Below are positions 42,343 to 51,534 of a stretch of 64,000 bases of DNA, piece by piece. The DNA comes from Marinobacterium halophilum (GTDB lineage: Bacteria > Pseudomonadota > Gammaproteobacteria > Pseudomonadales > Balneatricaceae): assembly GCF_003014615.1 (NCBI RefSeq), contig NZ_PYGI01000016.1, forward strand, positions 1 through 64,000, read 5' to 3'. How positions within the stretch are numbered: position 1 is the stretch's first letter; every line of letters starts with the position of its first letter. Both the position numbers and the translations under genes were made by a program. Under the pieces are notes generated by a model. That model saw nothing but the letters and a program-made list of their open reading frames with translations, was not told the DNA's origin and did no database searches.

Positions 42343-43644
42343 TTGAAACCTGTAAAAGTAGGGATCTGTGGTCTGGGTACTGTCGGTGGCGGTACATTCA
42401 ATGTCTTGACGCGAAATGCAGAGGAAATTTCCCGGCGCGCCGGGCGTCATATCGTGATTGAACAGATCGGGATGCGCAGTGATAATCCGACCTGTGATCT
42501 CAGCGGCATGCAGACAACCACGGATATCTTCGAGGTAGCAACCAATCCCGAAATCGATATCGTTGTTGAACTGATCGGCGGTTACGAAACCGCACGTGAT
42601 CTGGTGATGACCGCAATCGAGAACGGCAAGCATGTTGTCACTGCCAACAAGGCGCTGATCGCCGTGCACGGTAACGAAATTTTTGAAGCGGCGCAGAACA
42701 AGAACGTGATGGTTGCGTTCGAAGCCTCCGTTGCCGGTGGCATTCCGATTATCAAGGCGATCCGTGAAGGGCTGGCGGCTAACCAGATTAACTGGCTGGC
42801 GGGCATCATCAACGGTACCGGCAACTTCATCATGACCGAGATGCGTGAGAAGGGCCGCGAGTTTGCTGATGTATTGCAGGAAGCTCAGGCACTGGGCTAT
42901 GCCGAAGCGGATCCGACCTTTGACGTTGAAGGCATCGATGCGGCGCACAAGCTGACCATCCTGTCGTCACTGGCATTCGGTATTCCGTTGCAGTTCAACA
43001 AGGCCTACACCGAAGGCATCAGCCGGATCACCCCGCAGGACATTCGCTATGCCGAAGAACTCGGCTACCGCGTCAAGCATCTGGGTATTACCCGCCGTAC
43101 CGACAAGGGTATCGAGCTGCGTGTACACCCGACGCTGATCCCGAAAGATGTGCTGCTGGCCAACGTCAACGGTGTAATGAATGCAATCCTGGTGGATGGC
43201 GATGCGGTTGGCCAGACCCTGTACTACGGACCGGGTGCCGGTGCCGAAGCGACAGCTTCATCGGTTGTGGCTGACATCGTTGATGTGGTGCGCACGCTGA
43301 CCGCCGACCGTGACAACCGTGTTCCGCACCTGGCGTTCCAGCCGTCGGCGCTGTCCGATGCGCCGGTATTGCCGGTCGAAGCCACCACCAGTGCCTATTA
43401 CCTGCGTCTGCAGGCGGTGGAACGTCCGGGTGTGCTGGCGTATGTCACCCGTATCCTGGGTGAGAAAGGAATCAATATCGAAGCGATCATCCAGAAACAG
43501 ACCACCGAAGCGCAGGTGCCGGTCATCATGCTGACCCAGCGTGTCGAAGAACGGATGATGAACGAAGCGATCCGCGAGATCGAGGCGCTGCCGGATATCC
43601 TCGGCGAAATCGTCCGTATCCGCGTTGAATTGCTGGCAGACTGA
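42343..43644 (+). CDS. hom: Homoserine dehydrogenase
   Basis: A 433-residue monofunctional enzyme that reduces aspartate semialdehyde to homoserine. The NAD(P) motif is VGICGLGTVGGG. The catalytic region includes ANKALIAVHGNEIF, AGIINGTGNFIMTEM and EADPTFDVEGIDAAHKL. A C-terminal ACT domain (about 350-433, AYYLRLQAVERPGVLAYVTRI) suggests feedback control by threonine. A TTG start at 42343 is likely. A short hairpin (42292-42307) lies in the leader. thrC follows 10 bp later, forming a threonine operon. Confidence 0.96.
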   Translation: MKPVKVGICGLGTVGGGTFNVLTRNAEEISRRAGRHIVIEQIGMRSDNPTCDLSGMQTTTDIFEVATNPEIDIVVELIGGYETARDLVMTAIENGKHVVTANKALIAVHGNEIFEAAQNKNVMVAFEASVAGGIPIIKAIREGLAANQINWLAGIINGTGNFIMTEMREKGREFADVLQEAQALGYAEADPTFDVEGIDAAHKLTILSSLAFGIPLQFNKAYTEGISRITPQDIRYAEELGYRVKHLGITRRTDKGIELRVHPTLIPKDVLLANVNGVMNAILVDGDAVGQTLYYGPGAGAEATASSVVADIVDVVRTLTADRDNRVPHLAFQPSALSDAPVLPVEATTSAYYLRLQAVERPGVLAYVTRILGEKGINIEAIIQKQTTEAQVPVIMLTQRVEERMMNEAIREIEALPDILGEIVRIRVELLAD

Positions 43645-43654
43645 GGACTGATTG

Positions 43655-45049
43655 ATGAACTACATTTCTACCCGTGGCCAGGCGCCAAAACTGAACTTCG
43701 CCGAAGTGCTGCTGGCGGGTATGGCCAATGATGGCGGCCTGTATGTACCGGAACAGCTGCCCACGTTCAGCCGTGACGAGATCGCTTCCTGGGCTGGCCT
43801 GTCCTATGCCGAACTCGCCTTCAAGGTGATTCGGCCCTTCATCGGCGATTGCATCAGCGAAGCCGACCTGAAACGCATGATCGACGAGACCTACGCCGGT
43901 TTCAACCACAGCGCGGTCGCCCCGCTGAAAGAGCTGGGCACCAACGAGTGGGTACTGGAACTGTTCCACGGCCCGACACTGGCGTTCAAGGATTTCGCGC
44001 TGCAGTTGCTGGGCCGACTGATGGATCATGTACTGGCCGAACGCGGCGAGCGTCTGGTGATCATGGGCGCTACCTCCGGTGATACCGGTTCTGCCGCCAT
44101 TGAAGGCTGCCGTCATTCCGAGCATCTGGATATCTTTATCCTGCACCCGTACAACCGCGTGTCTGAAGTACAGCGTCGCCAGATGACCACCATCAAGGCT
44201 GACAACGTGTTCAACATCGCGCTGGAAGGCAACTTCGATGACTGCCAGGAGATGGTCAAGGACAGCTTCGCGGATCAGAGCTTCCTCGGTGGCCTGAAAC
44301 TGGGCGCGGTGAACTCGATCAACTGGGCGCGCATCATGTCCCAGATCGTCTACTACTTCTCGGCCGCACTGGCTGTAGGTGGTCCGCACCGTCCGGTGTC
44401 GTTCTCGGTTCCGACCGGCAACTTCGGCGACATCTTCGCCGGCTATCTGGCCAAGCAGATGGGGCTGCCGATCGAACAACTGGTGGTGGCCACCAACCGC
44501 AACGACATTCTGCACCGCGTCATCAGCGGCAACGACATGTCCAAGGGTACGCTGGAACACACACTGTCACCGTCAATGGATATCATGGTCAGCTCCAACT
44601 TCGAGCGCCTGCTGTTTGACGTCTACGACCGTGACGGTGCCGCTATTGCCGATCTGATGCGCCGGTTCAAGACCGAATCCGTGCAGCTGGATGGCGCGCG
44701 CTGGGACAAGGTGCGCGAGCTGTTCGACAGCCTTGCGGTGGATGACGAGACCACCTGTCAGGTGATCAGGGACGTGCATGCCGAAACCGGTTACCTGCTC
44801 GACCCGCACACCGCGATCGGTGTTCAGGCCGCGCGCGAGTGCTGGCGCGACAAGGCGGTGCCGATGATCACGCTGGCAACGGCACATCCGGTCAAGTTCC
44901 CGGAACCGGTGATCAAGGCCGGTCTGGAAGCACCGCAGCTGCCGGCGCACATGGCTGACCTGTTCGAGCGTGAAGAACGCATGCAGGTGTTGCCGAACGC
45001 GTTGTCTGAAGTACAGAGCTATATCGCCACCAACGCCCATCGCGGCTGA
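43655..45049 (+). CDS. thrC: Threonine synthase
   Basis: A 464-residue PLP enzyme that converts O-phosphohomoserine to threonine. The PLP lysine lies in HGPTLAFKDFALQLLG. GATSGDTGSAAIEG binds the phosphate, and SVPTGNFGDIFAGYLAKQMG is a family block. ATG at 43655 directly follows an in-frame TTG. It forms an operon with hom. Confidence 0.96.
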   Translation: MNYISTRGQAPKLNFAEVLLAGMANDGGLYVPEQLPTFSRDEIASWAGLSYAELAFKVIRPFIGDCISEADLKRMIDETYAGFNHSAVAPLKELGTNEWVLELFHGPTLAFKDFALQLLGRLMDHVLAERGERLVIMGATSGDTGSAAIEGCRHSEHLDIFILHPYNRVSEVQRRQMTTIKADNVFNIALEGNFDDCQEMVKDSFADQSFLGGLKLGAVNSINWARIMSQIVYYFSAALAVGGPHRPVSFSVPTGNFGDIFAGYLAKQMGLPIEQLVVATNRNDILHRVISGNDMSKGTLEHTLSPSMDIMVSSNFERLLFDVYDRDGAAIADLMRRFKTESVQLDGARWDKVRELFDSLAVDDETTCQVIRDVHAETGYLLDPHTAIGVQAARECWRDKAVPMITLATAHPVKFPEPVIKAGLEAPQLPAHMADLFEREERMQVLPNALSEVQSYIATNAHRG

Positions 45050-45070
45050 GGTATTACGGCCTGAGGCCGT

Positions 45071-45102
45071 GCGGGCAGGACCGTTGCTGACGGCCTGCCC
45101 GC
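45071..45102 (+). terminator. Hairpin after thrC
   Basis: GCGGGCAGG pairs with CCTGCCCGC, and the loop contains a second small stem (CCGT/ACGG). The structure is strong, but no T-run follows, so termination is uncertain. Confidence 0.55.
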
Positions 45103-45154
45103 CCTGATCGTTCGATTACCCCCCTTCTCGTAGTGACCTGCCGGACTGTCTAGC

Positions 45155-46888
45155 ATGAGTGTATCCGATCCGATCATTGAACAGCGGCCGTTGCTGGTCG
45201 ACCCCGCACATCCCGCGCTCAGCGCCCTTGATCCCGTACTGGCGCGGATTTATGCCGCCCGTGGAATCGACGACCCCGTCCAGCTGGGGCGGCGGCTGCA
45301 GGAACTGCTGCCGGACAGCCAGATGCTGGGGATCGAGGCCGCCGTGGCCCGCCTGCTGGTGGCTTTCGAGCAACAGCAGTCCATTCTGATCGTCGGTGAC
45401 TTTGACTGTGATGGTGCCACCAGCACCGCCGTGGCGATGCTGGGGCTGCGCATGCTTGGTGCGGGGACGGTGGATTACCTGGTGCCGAACCGTTTTGAAT
45501 ACGGCTATGGCCTCAGCCCGGAAATTGTCGACGTGGCCGCGACGGCGTCGCCGGACCTGCTGATCACAGTGGATAACGGCATTTCCAGTATCGACGGTGT
45601 GGAGCGGGCCAATGCGCGCGGCATCGACGTCATCGTGACAGACCATCACCTGGCGGGCGACGCGCTGCCGGCGGCGTGCGCCATCGTCAATCCGAACCAG
45701 CCGGGATGTGATTTCATCGCCAAATCCACCTGCGGTGTCGGCGTGATCTTCTATGTGCTGATTGCGTTGCGCCGTGCCTTGCAGGCGCGTGGCTGGTTCA
45801 AGGCCCAGCCGCCCAACCTGGCCAATCTGCTGGACCTGGTGGCATTGGGTACCGTCGCCGATGTGGTGCCGCTGGAACGCAACAACCGCGCACTGGTGTG
45901 GCAGGGGATGCAACGTATTCGTGCCGGTCAGGCGCGGCCGGGGCTGCTGGCTCTGATCGAAGTGGCAGGGCGGCGGCGGGAGCAGCTGGTGGCCAGTGAT
46001 CTGGGCTTCGCCATTGCACCTCGGCTCAATGCGGCCGGACGGCTGGAGGACATGTCGATCGGTATCGAGTGTCTGCTGGAGGATGATTACGAGCGTGCAT
46101 TGGAGATGGCGCGTTCGCTGGATGACCTGAACAAGGAGCGGCGCGGTATCGAGCAGGAGATGCAGCAACAGGCACTGGAACTGCTTGGTCAGCTCAGCCT
46201 TAACGACCGTGAACTGCCATTCGGCCTGTGCCTGTACGACGAAGCCTGGCATCAGGGCGTGATCGGCATATTGGCATCGCGTATCAAGGAGCGGGTCCAC
46301 CGTCCGGTGATTGCGTTTGCGCCGGGCGATGCGGGCGAGATCAAGGGCTCGGCGCGTTCCATCAGCGGGTTCCATATCCGTGATGGTCTGGATGCGGTGG
46401 CGGCAAAACATCCGGGGCTGCTGAAAAAGTTCGGTGGTCATGCCATGGCGGCCGGGCTGACGCTGGCGGCGGATCAGCTGGACCGTTTCCGTGATGCCTT
46501 CGACGCCGAAGTGCGCCGTCAGTTGCAGCCGGAGCAGTTGCAGTGGCGGGTACAGACCGACGGTGAACTGCCGGAACATGCGCTGAACATGGCGTTGGCG
46601 GAAGAGCTGCGCAATGCCGGTCCCTGGGGACATCAATTCCCGGAGCCGTTGTTCGAAGGTCGCTTCCACCTGTTGCAACAGCGTATCGTCGGTCAGCGCC
46701 ATCTCAAACTGGTGGTGATGCCGGAAGGCGGCACGCTGGCGCTGGATGCCATTGCCTTCAACGTGGACACCCTGGTCTGGCCCGACGAATCGGTACAGCG
46801 GGTACGTCTGGTCTACCGGTTGGACATAAACGAATTCCGTGGTCAGCGCACGTTGCAGCTGATGGTGGACTGGATCGGCGTCGATTAG
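45155..46888 (+). CDS. recJ: Single-stranded-DNA exonuclease RecJ
   Basis: A 577-residue 5'-3' exonuclease of the DHH family, used in recombination and mismatch repair. Metal motifs are GDFDCDGATST (D82, D84, D86), ITVDNGISS and VTDHHLAGD. The DHHA1 domain includes GFAIAPRLNAAGRLEDMS and KGSARSISGFHIRDGL with GGHAMAAGLT. A C-terminal OB fold completes it. Downstream are a small gene and nfo, another repair enzyme. Confidence 0.96.
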   Translation: MSVSDPIIEQRPLLVDPAHPALSALDPVLARIYAARGIDDPVQLGRRLQELLPDSQMLGIEAAVARLLVAFEQQQSILIVGDFDCDGATSTAVAMLGLRMLGAGTVDYLVPNRFEYGYGLSPEIVDVAATASPDLLITVDNGISSIDGVERANARGIDVIVTDHHLAGDALPAACAIVNPNQPGCDFIAKSTCGVGVIFYVLIALRRALQARGWFKAQPPNLANLLDLVALGTVADVVPLERNNRALVWQGMQRIRAGQARPGLLALIEVAGRRREQLVASDLGFAIAPRLNAAGRLEDMSIGIECLLEDDYERALEMARSLDDLNKERRGIEQEMQQQALELLGQLSLNDRELPFGLCLYDEAWHQGVIGILASRIKERVHRPVIAFAPGDAGEIKGSARSISGFHIRDGLDAVAAKHPGLLKKFGGHAMAAGLTLAADQLDRFRDAFDAEVRRQLQPEQLQWRVQTDGELPEHALNMALAEELRNAGPWGHQFPEPLFEGRFHLLQQRIVGQRHLKLVVMPEGGTLALDAIAFNVDTLVWPDESVQRVRLVYRLDINEFRGQRTLQLMVDWIGVD

Positions 46889-46993
46889 GTTATGCTCCGA
46901 TGCCGCTGTTGCGACGGCGGCCGATAGGCTAGGATACGCCCCCTTTGAATAGACCCATAGAATGGCCAGCCTGTTATTGGCCGAGGAGCACCC

Positions 46994-47173
46994 ATGCACG
47001 AACTCACCCTGGACGAACTGACCGCGCTGTTGAACGTATTTGGACGTGCCGGCGATAGCCAGGATGCCGTTGAATCTGACCTGCTGATCCGTCTCAAGGC
47101 GGCACACGCCGAACGCAGCGAGCTGGAAAGTCTGGATTTTGACGACTGCCTGGGCGGTGCCTGCAAGCTGTAA
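46994..47173 (+). CDS. Small acidic protein between recJ and nfo
   Basis: A 59-codon gene with ribosome site GAGGAG 5 bases before ATG. It encodes an acidic helical peptide starting MHELTLDELTALLNVF and ending DDCLGGACKL. Two cysteines near the C-terminus (C-LGGA-C) could form a metal or redox pair. It ends 9 bp before nfo, so it is probably co-translated with that gene. Family not recognised. Confidence 0.65.
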   Translation: MHELTLDELTALLNVFGRAGDSQDAVESDLLIRLKAAHAERSELESLDFDDCLGGACKL

Positions 47174-47182
47174 GAGGTTTTC

Positions 47183-48028
47183 ATGTACTACATTGGAGCA
47201 CATGTCAGTGCGGCAGGCGGGGTGGAAAACGCCCCTCTGAATGCGGCCAAACTGGGCGCTAACGCCTTTGCCCTGTTCACCAAGAACCAGCGCCGCTGGG
47301 ATGCCAAGCCGTTGACCAGCAAAAGCATCAAGGCATTCAAGGCCAACTGTGAACGGCTGGGATTTTCGGCCGATCAGATCCTGCCCCACGACAGCTACCT
47401 GATCAATCTGGGGCATCCGGAAGCCGAGGCGCTGGAGAAATCCCGCGTGGCCTTTATTGACGAGATGCAGCGTTGTGAACAGCTGGGCCTGAAGCTGCTT
47501 AATTTCCACCCTGGCAGCCATCTGCGCAAGGTGGATGAAGCGACCTGCCTGGCGACTATCGCCGAGTCGATCAATCTGGCCCTGGCCGAGACCGATAGCG
47601 TGGTGGCGGTGATCGAAAATACCGCCGGACAAGGCTCCAATTTGGGCTGCCGCTTTGAACAGCTGGCGGCGATCATCGACGGCGTGGACGACAAGTCCCG
47701 AGTCGGTGTCTGTCTGGATACCTGCCATACGTTTGCCTCCGGTTACGACCTGCGTACCCCTGAAGCCTGTGAGCAGACCTTTGCCGAATTCGAGCGCGTT
47801 GTCGGTTTCGAGTACCTGCGCGGCATGCACCTGAACGATTCCAAAGGAGCGCTGGAGAGCCGCATCGACCGCCACCACAGCCTGGGGCAGGGCGAGATCG
47901 GCTGGGCACCCTTTGAGTACATCATGCAGGACAGCCGTTTCGAGGGGATTCCGCTGGTACTGGAGACCATCGAGCCGGAGATCTGGGCCGATGAAATTCA
48001 GCATCTGCGTGCATTCGCGGCTGCTTGA
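47183..48028 (+). CDS. nfo: Endonuclease IV (AP endonuclease)
   Basis: A 281-residue tri-zinc TIM-barrel enzyme that cuts DNA at abasic sites. It starts [17 protein letters not shown]. It has [37 protein letters not shown] and [17 protein letters not shown], and ends with the metal ligands in [22 protein letters not shown] and VLETIEPE. Transcribed with the small gene upstream. Confidence 0.97.
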   Translation: MYYIGAHVSAAGGVENAPLNAAKLGANAFALFTKNQRRWDAKPLTSKSIKAFKANCERLGFSADQILPHDSYLINLGHPEAEALEKSRVAFIDEMQRCEQLGLKLLNFHPGSHLRKVDEATCLATIAESINLALAETDSVVAVIENTAGQGSNLGCRFEQLAAIIDGVDDKSRVGVCLDTCHTFASGYDLRTPEACEQTFAEFERVVGFEYLRGMHLNDSKGALESRIDRHHSLGQGEIGWAPFEYIMQDSRFEGIPLVLETIEPEIWADEIQHLRAFAAA

Positions 48029-48104
48029 GTTCCCCTGTACTGTCATCCCGGCGTCATCAAGATGACATAGACTGCTCCGGTTTAAGGCAAACCGGTGAAT
48101 AAGG

Positions 48105-48977
48105 ATGCAGTACAGGCCTTCGCAACATTATGCAGCGCAGCAGGCGGTTGAGCGCCAGACGCTGGAGCGGATTCTTACGCAGCGGCAGCTGGTTCCGCAT
48201 TTTCAGCCCATCATGGATCTGCGTAACGGCACTCTGATCGGTTACGAGGCCTTGATCCGTGGCCCTGCAGGCAGCCTGCTGCAGTCGCCGGCGGCACTGT
48301 TCGGCGCGGCGATCCGCCAGGAGCGTCAGCTGGAGCTGGAACTGCTGTGTCGCACGCTGTCGCTGCAGCAGTTCGCGGCTCTGCCGGCCGGCAGCACCCT
48401 GTTTCTTAACGTGACCGCATCGCTGCTCAGTTCACCGGATCATCAACGCGGTTTCACCGCTGACCTGCTGCAACAGCTGGGCATACCGGTGGAAAATATC
48501 GTCATTGAGTTGTCCGAGCAGCATCCTTTCGACCAGCATGGATTGACACGGGCAGCGGTGGACCACTACCGCAGCATGGGTTTTCGCATCGCTATCGATG
48601 ACCTGGGCACCGGCTATTCCGGCCTGAAACTCTGGTCGGAATTGCAGCCGGAGTTCGTCAAAATCGACCGACACTTCATTCACGGCATCAGCAATGACCC
48701 GGTCAAGCGCGAGTTTGTGCGTTCGATCAGTCAGATCGGGCGCAGCCTCGGTTGTCACGTTCTGGCCGAAGGGATCGAACAGCTGGATGAGCTGCGAACC
48801 CTGCAAACCATGGATATCGAGCTGGGCCAGGGCTATCTGCTGGGCCGTCCCGAGGCTCGGCCTGCACCGCTGTTGAGCCCGCGGCAGATACGACCGGCCT
48901 TGCATCTGCGTTCGGGTCGGGCTGCTCGTCGTGCGTTGGCGGCACTGCTGCCCGGCACTCAGGGTTACAGTCGCTGA
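48105..48977 (+). CDS. EAL-domain cyclic-di-GMP phosphodiesterase
   Basis: A 290-residue protein that is essentially one EAL domain without visible sensor or membrane segment. Key residues are present: GYEALIRG (EAL motif), FLNVTA, IELSEQHPF, AIDDLGTGYSGL, FVKIDRHFI, LAEGIEQ and GQGYLLGRP. It should therefore hydrolyse c-di-GMP to pGpG. The C-terminal about 30 residues are basic and low-complexity. Stand-alone gene; regulation not visible. Confidence 0.92.
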   Translation: MQYRPSQHYAAQQAVERQTLERILTQRQLVPHFQPIMDLRNGTLIGYEALIRGPAGSLLQSPAALFGAAIRQERQLELELLCRTLSLQQFAALPAGSTLFLNVTASLLSSPDHQRGFTADLLQQLGIPVENIVIELSEQHPFDQHGLTRAAVDHYRSMGFRIAIDDLGTGYSGLKLWSELQPEFVKIDRHFIHGISNDPVKREFVRSISQIGRSLGCHVLAEGIEQLDELRTLQTMDIELGQGYLLGRPEARPAPLLSPRQIRPALHLRSGRAARRALAALLPGTQGYSR

Positions 48978-49051
48978 CATCCCCCGCATTGGGGTCTATC
49001 CTCGGCAATGGTATAGTCGCGTTTTGATTCAAGCGTGCCGAGGTTTGCCCC

Positions 49052-49684
49052 ATGTCGACTGTCTGGAATCCTGTTTTCGATCAGCGTGATGTGCGCCTGG
49101 AACAGGATGAACCCCTGTATCAGGGCTTCTTCCGCCTGCACCGGCTGACGTTGAGCCACCCCCGTTTTGAAGGCGGACGGGTACATATTCAGCGTGAAAT
49201 TCTGGACCGTGGAGAAGCGGTCTGTGTGCTACTGTACGATCCGGTGGCAGATACCGTGGTGTTGGTGGAACAGTTCCGCGCGGGTGCGCTGGGCAAAGTC
49301 GAAAGTCCCTGGTTGCTGGAGCTGGTGGCCGGTATTGTCGAGCCGGGTGAATCCGCCGAGGAAGTCGCGCGCCGCGAAAGTATCGAGGAAGCAGGGGTGG
49401 AACTTGGTCCGGTTTTCCCGATCACCGGTTACCTGCCCAGCCCCGGTGGTTGTGACGAGTGGATCGAGCTGGTGTGCGCACTGGTCGATTCCCGCCATGC
49501 CGAAGGCGTACACGGCCTCGACAGCGAAGGTGAAGATATCAAGGTACACGTGATCGCGGCCCAGGATGCCTTTGCTCTGGTGCGCGACAATCGGCTGCGA
49601 AATGCGGCGGCGATCATCGGCCTGCAATGGCTGGAACTCAACCATGGACGGCTGCAACAGATGCGGATGTCCGATGAAACGTAA
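49052..49684 (+). CDS. nudF: ADP-ribose pyrophosphatase NudF
   Basis: A 210-residue Nudix hydrolase that splits ADP-ribose. EQFRAGAL and SPWLLELVAGIVEPGESAEE lead into VARRESIEEAGVEL (Nudix box). PSPGGCDEWIELVCALVD is typical of the ADP-ribose group. First gene of the conserved nudF-yqiB-cpdA-yqiA-parE string; overlaps the next gene by 11 bp. Confidence 0.94.
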   Translation: MSTVWNPVFDQRDVRLEQDEPLYQGFFRLHRLTLSHPRFEGGRVHIQREILDRGEAVCVLLYDPVADTVVLVEQFRAGALGKVESPWLLELVAGIVEPGESAEEVARRESIEEAGVELGPVFPITGYLPSPGGCDEWIELVCALVDSRHAEGVHGLDSEGEDIKVHVIAAQDAFALVRDNRLRNAAAIIGLQWLELNHGRLQQMRMSDET

Positions 49685-50117
49685 ATATATTCCCGACCTG
49701 AAACGGCAGATGGCGCAGGGTGAGGCCAACTACATGCGCCTGCTGAAGCTGCTGCCGGACCTTGACCACTGTGATCAGCGCGAATTTCAGGTCGAGGTCG
49801 ACAGCCTGCGGGTGCGGGTGCGGCTGACGGTGGATGAACGCTTCACCTATACCACCAGCGTGGTGGTATCCCAGCAGTACGAAAACGCCTCTGCCTGGCT
49901 TGAATCACCCCAGCTGGTGGTGCGCATGTACCATGATGCACGGGTGGCCGAAGTGATCTGTACCCGCCAGCGTCGCCAGCTGGCGGGGGTCTATCCCTAT
50001 CCCAATGCACACATGCGCCAGCCGGACGAAAAGGCGCAGCTGAACGTGTTTCTGGGGGAGTGGCTCAGCCACTGTCTGGCGCACGGCCAGATGCTGGAAG
50101 AGGTGTTTGCCGAGTGA
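49674..50117 (+). CDS. yqiB: DUF1249 protein YqiB
   Basis: A 147-residue protein of the DUF1249 family. It starts MKRKYIPDLKRQMAQGEANYMRLLKLLPD and contains QLVVRMYHDARVAEVICTRQ and YPYPNAHMRQPDEKAQLNVFL. Function unknown. ATG 49674 lies inside the end of nudF, and its stop overlaps the cpdA GTG. Confidence 0.93.
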   Translation: MKRKYIPDLKRQMAQGEANYMRLLKLLPDLDHCDQREFQVEVDSLRVRVRLTVDERFTYTTSVVVSQQYENASAWLESPQLVVRMYHDARVAEVICTRQRRQLAGVYPYPNAHMRQPDEKAQLNVFLGEWLSHCLAHGQMLEEVFAE

Positions 50118-50905
50118 GCCTGCGCATTCTGCAGCTGAGCGACTGCCATCTGCCGGCCGAGGCGGGCACCCTGTTTCGTGGGCGTGATGCCGATCGAACG
50201 CTGGCGCAACTGGTTGCGCAGCTGGCCACGTTGCCCCCGTTCGACCATATTCTGCTGACCGGCGATCTGGTACATCATGGTGGTCCCGAGGCCTATGCCC
50301 GTCTGTTGTCGATCATCGCGCCGCTGGCCGGTGAATGCCACTGGCTGCCGGGCAATCATGATCAGATCAGTGCCATGCAGATGGCTGACGCTGAGGGCCG
50401 TCTGGGTCGCAAGCGGATCGATACCGAACACTGGACACTGTTGCAGCTGGATACCACGGCAGCCCCTGACGGGCGTGGCAGTGGCTCGCTGGCCGTGACG
50501 GAACTGGACTGGTTGCAGCAGATGCTGGCCGGACTGCAGCACCGTCCGGTACTGCTGGCGCTGCACCACAACCCGGTCCCCACCAACAGTGCGTGGCAGG
50601 ATGAGATCCGTCTGGCCAATCCGGCGGCGCTTGCAGCACTGCTTCAGGATGCGCCCCAGGTAAAGGGTTTGATCTGTGGGCATCTGCATCAGTCACAGGT
50701 ACTGACCTTCGCCGGTCGTCCGCTCTGGTGTGCGCCGTCGACCGTGATCCAGTTCGCTGCAGGTTGTGAACACTTTACCCTGGAAACCGAACCCGAGTTA
50801 TCCACACCCGGCTGTCGCTGGTACGAACTGCATGACGACGGCCGTATCCAGGCGCACCTGTTGCGTTTATCCACAGCTGCCGCGGAGAGCATCACCCATG
50901 TCTGA
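50114..50905 (+). CDS. cpdA: 3',5'-cyclic-AMP phosphodiesterase CpdA
   Basis: A 263-residue calcineurin-type metallophosphoesterase. Metal ligands are in LQLSDCHL, LTGDLVHHGG, LPGNHDQ and ICGHLHQSQV. It lowers cAMP in E. coli and relatives. GTG at 50114 overlaps the yqiB stop and matches the family N-terminus. It overlaps yqiA by 8 bp. Confidence 0.93.
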   Translation: MSLRILQLSDCHLPAEAGTLFRGRDADRTLAQLVAQLATLPPFDHILLTGDLVHHGGPEAYARLLSIIAPLAGECHWLPGNHDQISAMQMADAEGRLGRKRIDTEHWTLLQLDTTAAPDGRGSGSLAVTELDWLQQMLAGLQHRPVLLALHHNPVPTNSAWQDEIRLANPAALAALLQDAPQVKGLICGHLHQSQVLTFAGRPLWCAPSTVIQFAAGCEHFTLETEPELSTPGCRWYELHDDGRIQAHLLRLSTAAAESITHV

Positions 50906-51521
50906 TCCTGTCATTATCTATGTGCACGGTTTCAACAGTTCTCCCCAGTCGTGGAAAGCACGCCGGCTGCAGGCGGTGATGGTGGCACAGGGGCGTGCGC
51001 AGCAGTTGCGGACACCAGCGCTGTCGCACTGGCCGCAGCGAGCCGTTGAGCAGTTGCAGGCAGAGATCGATGCCGCCGAGGGGCCGGTGACGCTGGTGGG
51101 CAGCTCGTTGGGTGGCTACTACAGCACCTGGCTGGTGGAACATAATCCCGGTGTCCGTGCGGTACTGGTCAATCCGGCGGTCTATCCCTACCGCCTGCTG
51201 GAGGACTGGCTGGGCAACAACGCCAATCTGTACACCGAGGAACGCTACGAGCTGACCACCACACATCTGGCCCAGCTCAAGGCGCTGGATTGTCCACAGC
51301 TGCAGGACCCTTCGCGTTATCTGCTGCTGGTACAGACCGCCGATGAAACGCTCGATTACCGCGAAGCGGTGGATAAATATGCTGCCTGTGTACAGTTTGT
51401 ACAGCCGGGCGGCAGTCATGGATTTGAACAGTTCGAGGCGCTGATTCCGGCGGTGCAGGCATTTGCCGAAGGCAGAATCGATCTGCCTGCACCGACGCCG
51501 CTGCCCGACGCCTCTCTCTGA
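50898..51521 (+). CDS. yqiA: YqiA-like alpha/beta hydrolase
   Basis: A 207-residue esterase of the UPF0227/YqiA family. IIYVHGFNSSPQSWKA forms the oxyanion loop. LVGSSLGGYYSTWL holds the nucleophile serine. The C-terminal GGSHGFEQFE carries the catalytic histidine. Lies between cpdA and parE in the conserved order. Confidence 0.93.
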   Translation: MSDPVIIYVHGFNSSPQSWKARRLQAVMVAQGRAQQLRTPALSHWPQRAVEQLQAEIDAAEGPVTLVGSSLGGYYSTWLVEHNPGVRAVLVNPAVYPYRLLEDWLGNNANLYTEERYELTTTHLAQLKALDCPQLQDPSRYLLLVQTADETLDYREAVDKYAACVQFVQPGGSHGFEQFEALIPAVQAFAEGRIDLPAPTPLPDASL

Positions 51522-51534
51522 ACAGGAAAACCCG

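Noticed and set aside
45116-48046. A 976-codon open frame on the minus strand
   Set aside because: It runs antisense through recJ, the 59-codon gene and nfo, which have clear motifs on the plus strand. Its translation is rich in Gln, Arg and His, as antisense frames of GC-rich genes are, and has no domain.
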